Origin: Yeosuana aquiaggeris
Lineage (GTDB): Bacteria > Bacteroidota > Bacteroidia > Flavobacteriales > Flavobacteriaceae
Direction of reading: 5' to 3'
Length of the DNA stretch: 64,000 bases
Assembly (NCBI RefSeq): GCF_044003965.1
Contig: NZ_JBAWKC010000001.1
Location: forward strand, 310,001-374,000
Every line of letters begins with the position of its first letter. Within the stretch, counting starts at the first letter, position 1. The notes below the pieces were generated by a model. The model was not told where the DNA came from. It made no database searches and worked only from the letters and a program-made list of their open reading frames with translations. Of this stretch, positions 62,054-64,000 are shown one piece after another. The translations under genes and the position numbers were made by a program.

Positions 62054-62833
62054 ATGCACTTTAAAAGCCGCTGTTTAATCGCTATTATATTTATTTCATT
62101 AGTTCTTGCCACAGGCTGTAAATCCACCAAAACAATAAGATCTGGTTCTGAAAATTTAAATTTATCAACCAAGCAACTCATTAAGGAGAATACAAAAAAG
62201 GCAGCAACATTTAAAACCTTATCAGCTCGCGTAAAAATAGATATATATCAAGGTGAAAAATCCAATGGGTATACCGTTAATATGCGTATTGAAAAGGATG
62301 AAAAGATCTTATTAATGTCCACGCCAATATCAGTTGTTAAAGCTTTAATAACCCCGAAAAAAGTGAGTTTTTACAATAAGTTGGATAACACCTATTTTGA
62401 AGGAGATTTTAAATATTTAAGCGATTTATTAGGCACTGATTTAGATTTTCAAAAAGTGCAAAATTTGTTACTCGGCGAAGCCCTATTTAGTTTAAAGGAT
62501 AATGCATTTGAAGCCACTGTGAATGAAAAAGAGTATGTTGTGGCGCCTAAAGAACAAAAAGCGCTATTTGAGTTGTTTTATTTGATAGATCCTTCTCATT
62601 TCAAAATAACTTCACAACAAATCTCTCAACCCCTAGAACAAAGACTTCTTCAAATTGATTATAAGTCATATCAGCAAGTTGATAAACAAATTTTACCAGA
62701 AAGCATAAAAGTTATTGCTGTTGAAGCTGCTGAAGAAATGATTATTGAGTTGGAATTTAAAGCGGTATCTTTGAATGAAGATTTGCGTTTTCCCTTTAAA
62801 ATTCCCACAGGACTTAAAGAAATTAAGCTTTAA
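62054..62833 (+). CDS. DUF4292-family lipoprotein
   Basis: A 259-residue lipoprotein with lipobox ATGC (Cys22). The mature part has FKTLSARVKIDIYQGEK followed by alternating beta strands, as expected for a LolA/LolB-like fold to which DUF4292 is related in my memory. It may bind or transfer lipid or lipoprotein in the periplasm. It is 10 bp after the TPR gene, and its stop overlaps the envC-like ATG by one base. Confidence 0.85.
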   Translation: MHFKSRCLIAIIFISLVLATGCKSTKTIRSGSENLNLSTKQLIKENTKKAATFKTLSARVKIDIYQGEKSNGYTVNMRIEKDEKILLMSTPISVVKALITPKKVSFYNKLDNTYFEGDFKYLSDLLGTDLDFQKVQNLLLGEALFSLKDNAFEATVNEKEYVVAPKEQKALFELFYLIDPSHFKITSQQISQPLEQRLLQIDYKSYQQVDKQILPESIKVIAVEAAEEMIIELEFKAVSLNEDLRFPFKIPTGLKEIKL

Positions 62834-64000
62834 TGAACAGTAGAAATCACATTTTTAAATTGATACTTTGCTTGTTGCTACTTGCAAACGGAATTGGATT
62901 TTCTCAAAACAAAAAACAACAGGAACTAGAAGAGAGGAGACAAGAATTAAGGCAAGAAATCAATAAGATTAACCAGTTACAGCAAGAAAATAAATCTAAA
63001 GAGAAATCGCAATTATCATTAATAGTTAACTATAATTATAAAATTAGTGTTCTTAATAATCTGATTTCTGTTACCAATCAGCAAGCCAATCTTTTAACAA
63101 GAGAAATTAATTCCAATCAAAAGAAAATAACAAAACTGCGTGATGAATTAAAAGCTCTTAAGGAAGATTATGCGGCTATGATTGTGAAATCATATAAAAG
63201 TAAAAATCAGCAAAGTAGAATTATGTTCTTATTGTCTTCAGACAATTTCAAACAAGCTTATAAACGCTTGCAATATATGAAGCAATATTCTGATCATCAA
63301 AAACAACAAGGTCAGGAGATTAAAACTAAAAGTGAAGAATTACAAAGTATAAATGCCAGCCTTTTGGTACAAAAGGCAGACAAGCAAAAATTGATTAATG
63401 AGAATAGAGTTGTTCAAAAGACACTAGAAGAGGAGCGCAAACAGCACCAAGTGCTTATGGCTTCAATTAAGAAAAACATTAATGTTTATGCGGCTCAAAT
63501 AAAGGCGAAGCAACAAGAAGCGGATAGAATTGATAGAGAAATAGACAGAATAATTAGAGAAGCTATTGTTAAGTCTAATAAAAAGGCAGGAAAATCTGAA
63601 ACCTCTGTAGGCTTTTCGTTAACTGCAGAAGAAAAAGTATTGGCTTCCAATTTTGTTTCCAATAAAGGTAAATTGCCATGGCCGGTAGAAAAGGGATTCG
63701 TCACCCTAGGATATGGGACTCAACCATCACCTATTGATAAATCAGTGTCAATCAGGAGTAATGGGGTACGTATTGCTACAGAAAAAGGCGCTAAAGTTAG
63801 AGCTGTTTTTAATGGAGAAGTAAGTAGGATTGTAGTAATAAAGAACTCAAATCCTATTGTTATGATAAGACATGGTAATTTTATTACAGCCTATAAAAAC
63901 CTTTCGAAAGTATATGTTAAGGAAGGAGATAAAGTAACTACAAAACAAGATATTGGAGAAGTTTTTACAAATTCATCAAATGGAGATACTATTTTAAATT
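62833..64000 (+). CDS. EnvC-like murein hydrolase activator, 3'-truncated
   Basis: The frame opens at ATG 62833 and runs off the window after about 389 codons. It has a signal peptide (residues about 1-24, GIGFSQ). A long Gln/Lys/Glu-rich coiled coil extends to about residue 240. A C-terminal LytM-type domain begins near LPWPVEKGFVTLGYGTQ. Where active M23 enzymes have H-x3-D, this reads SNGVRIA, so the first zinc ligands are absent, as in E. coli EnvC, which activates amidases rather than cutting itself. It is coupled to the DUF4292 gene by a 1-nt overlap. Confidence 0.85.
   Translation, partial: MNSRNHIFKLILCLLLLANGIGFSQNKKQQELEERRQELRQEINKINQLQQENKSKEKSQLSLIVNYNYKISVLNNLISVTNQQANLLTREINSNQKKITKLRDELKALKEDYAAMIVKSYKSKNQQSRIMFLLSSDNFKQAYKRLQYMKQYSDHQKQQGQEIKTKSEELQSINASLLVQKADKQKLINENRVVQKTLEEERKQHQVLMASIKKNINVYAAQIKAKQQEADRIDREIDRIIREAIVKSNKKAGKSETSVGFSLTAEEKVLASNFVSNKGKLPWPVEKGFVTLGYGTQPSPIDKSVSIRSNGVRIATEKGAKVRAVFNGEVSRIVVIKNSNPIVMIRHGNFITAYKNLSKVYVKEGDKVTTKQDIGEVFTNSSNGDTILN

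Noticed and set aside
1..64000. Mobile elements, tRNA or rRNA genes, riboswitches
   Set aside because: No transposase or integrase frame, no tRNA-like T-arm or paired stems, and no conserved riboswitch core was seen by eye; a covariance-model scan was not possible.

Overview
The window looks like a chromosomal segment of a low-GC member of the Flavobacteriaceae (Bacteroidota). Four signs support this: promoters with the TAnnTTTG -7 element and few clear Shine-Dalgarno sites; a SprE/PorW-type lipoprotein of gliding motility and type IX secretion; many lipoproteins and DUF families typical of the phylum; and an atp operon (B-E-F-H-A-G) without atpD and atpC. Genes are densely packed and no gene-free stretch exceeds 300 bases. 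I see no rRNA, tRNA, insertion sequence, prophage or CRISPR array. Both ends cut a gene: mnmG lacks its 5' part and an envC-like gene lacks its 3' part.

Layout. 1-12.0 kb: mnmG, a methyltransferase with a parS-like palindrome at its 5' end, a Skp/OmpH-like lipoprotein, a lipid-kinase homologue, holB, pgk, an MltD-like transglycosylase, a DUF4837 lipoprotein, tatA, an M23 peptidase and a GH3-family enzyme. 12.0-13.7 kb: a conserved Bacteroidota protein with a nucleosidase-like motif. 13.7-39.5 kb: a large surface-polysaccharide locus. It holds a Wzz-like protein, rfbBACD (dTDP-L-rhamnose), an unusual cassette (epimerase, large membrane protein, second epimerase, FkbM methyltransferase, DPM1-like glycosyltransferase, lipoprotein), a Wzx flippase, a methyltransferase, several glycosyltransferases, two Wzy/WaaL-type proteins, two WcaJ-like initiating phosphotransferases flanking UDP-xylose genes (ugd, uxs), and a CapK/PaaK-like adenylating enzyme. 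39.6-48.2 kb: housekeeping genes (purD, upp, a GT9 glycosyltransferase with a DUF4254 protein, a ferredoxin-linked reductase, a DUF5687/ABC exporter). 48.3-57.0 kb: sprE, a bactofilin, AtpI/AtpZ-like proteins and the F1Fo operon. 57.1-64 kb: a lipoprotein, a second flippase, dut, a nucleotidyltransferase, a TPR protein, a DUF4292 lipoprotein and an EnvC-like gene.

How the genes work together. The polysaccharide locus has the parts of a Wzx/Wzy-dependent pathway: activated sugars (dTDP-rhamnose, UDP-glucuronate, UDP-xylose), lipid-linked initiation (WcaJ-like), chain building, flipping, polymerisation or ligation, and chain-length control. No Wza or Wzc gene is in the window, so an O-antigen-like product is somewhat more likely than a capsule. 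A good internal promoter before the first WcaJ-like gene suggests at least two transcription units.

Most worth a second look: the parS site beside mnmG; the epimerase/membrane/epimerase cassette, whose second epimerase has Phe where the catalytic Tyr is expected; the duplicated initiating transferases around the UDP-xylose genes; a 38-codon basic reading frame that exactly fills an operon gap; the terminator-like hairpin between atpE and atpF; and the nucleosidase-like motif in the 562-residue protein. Family names and synteny are from memory of the families; no database search was possible.
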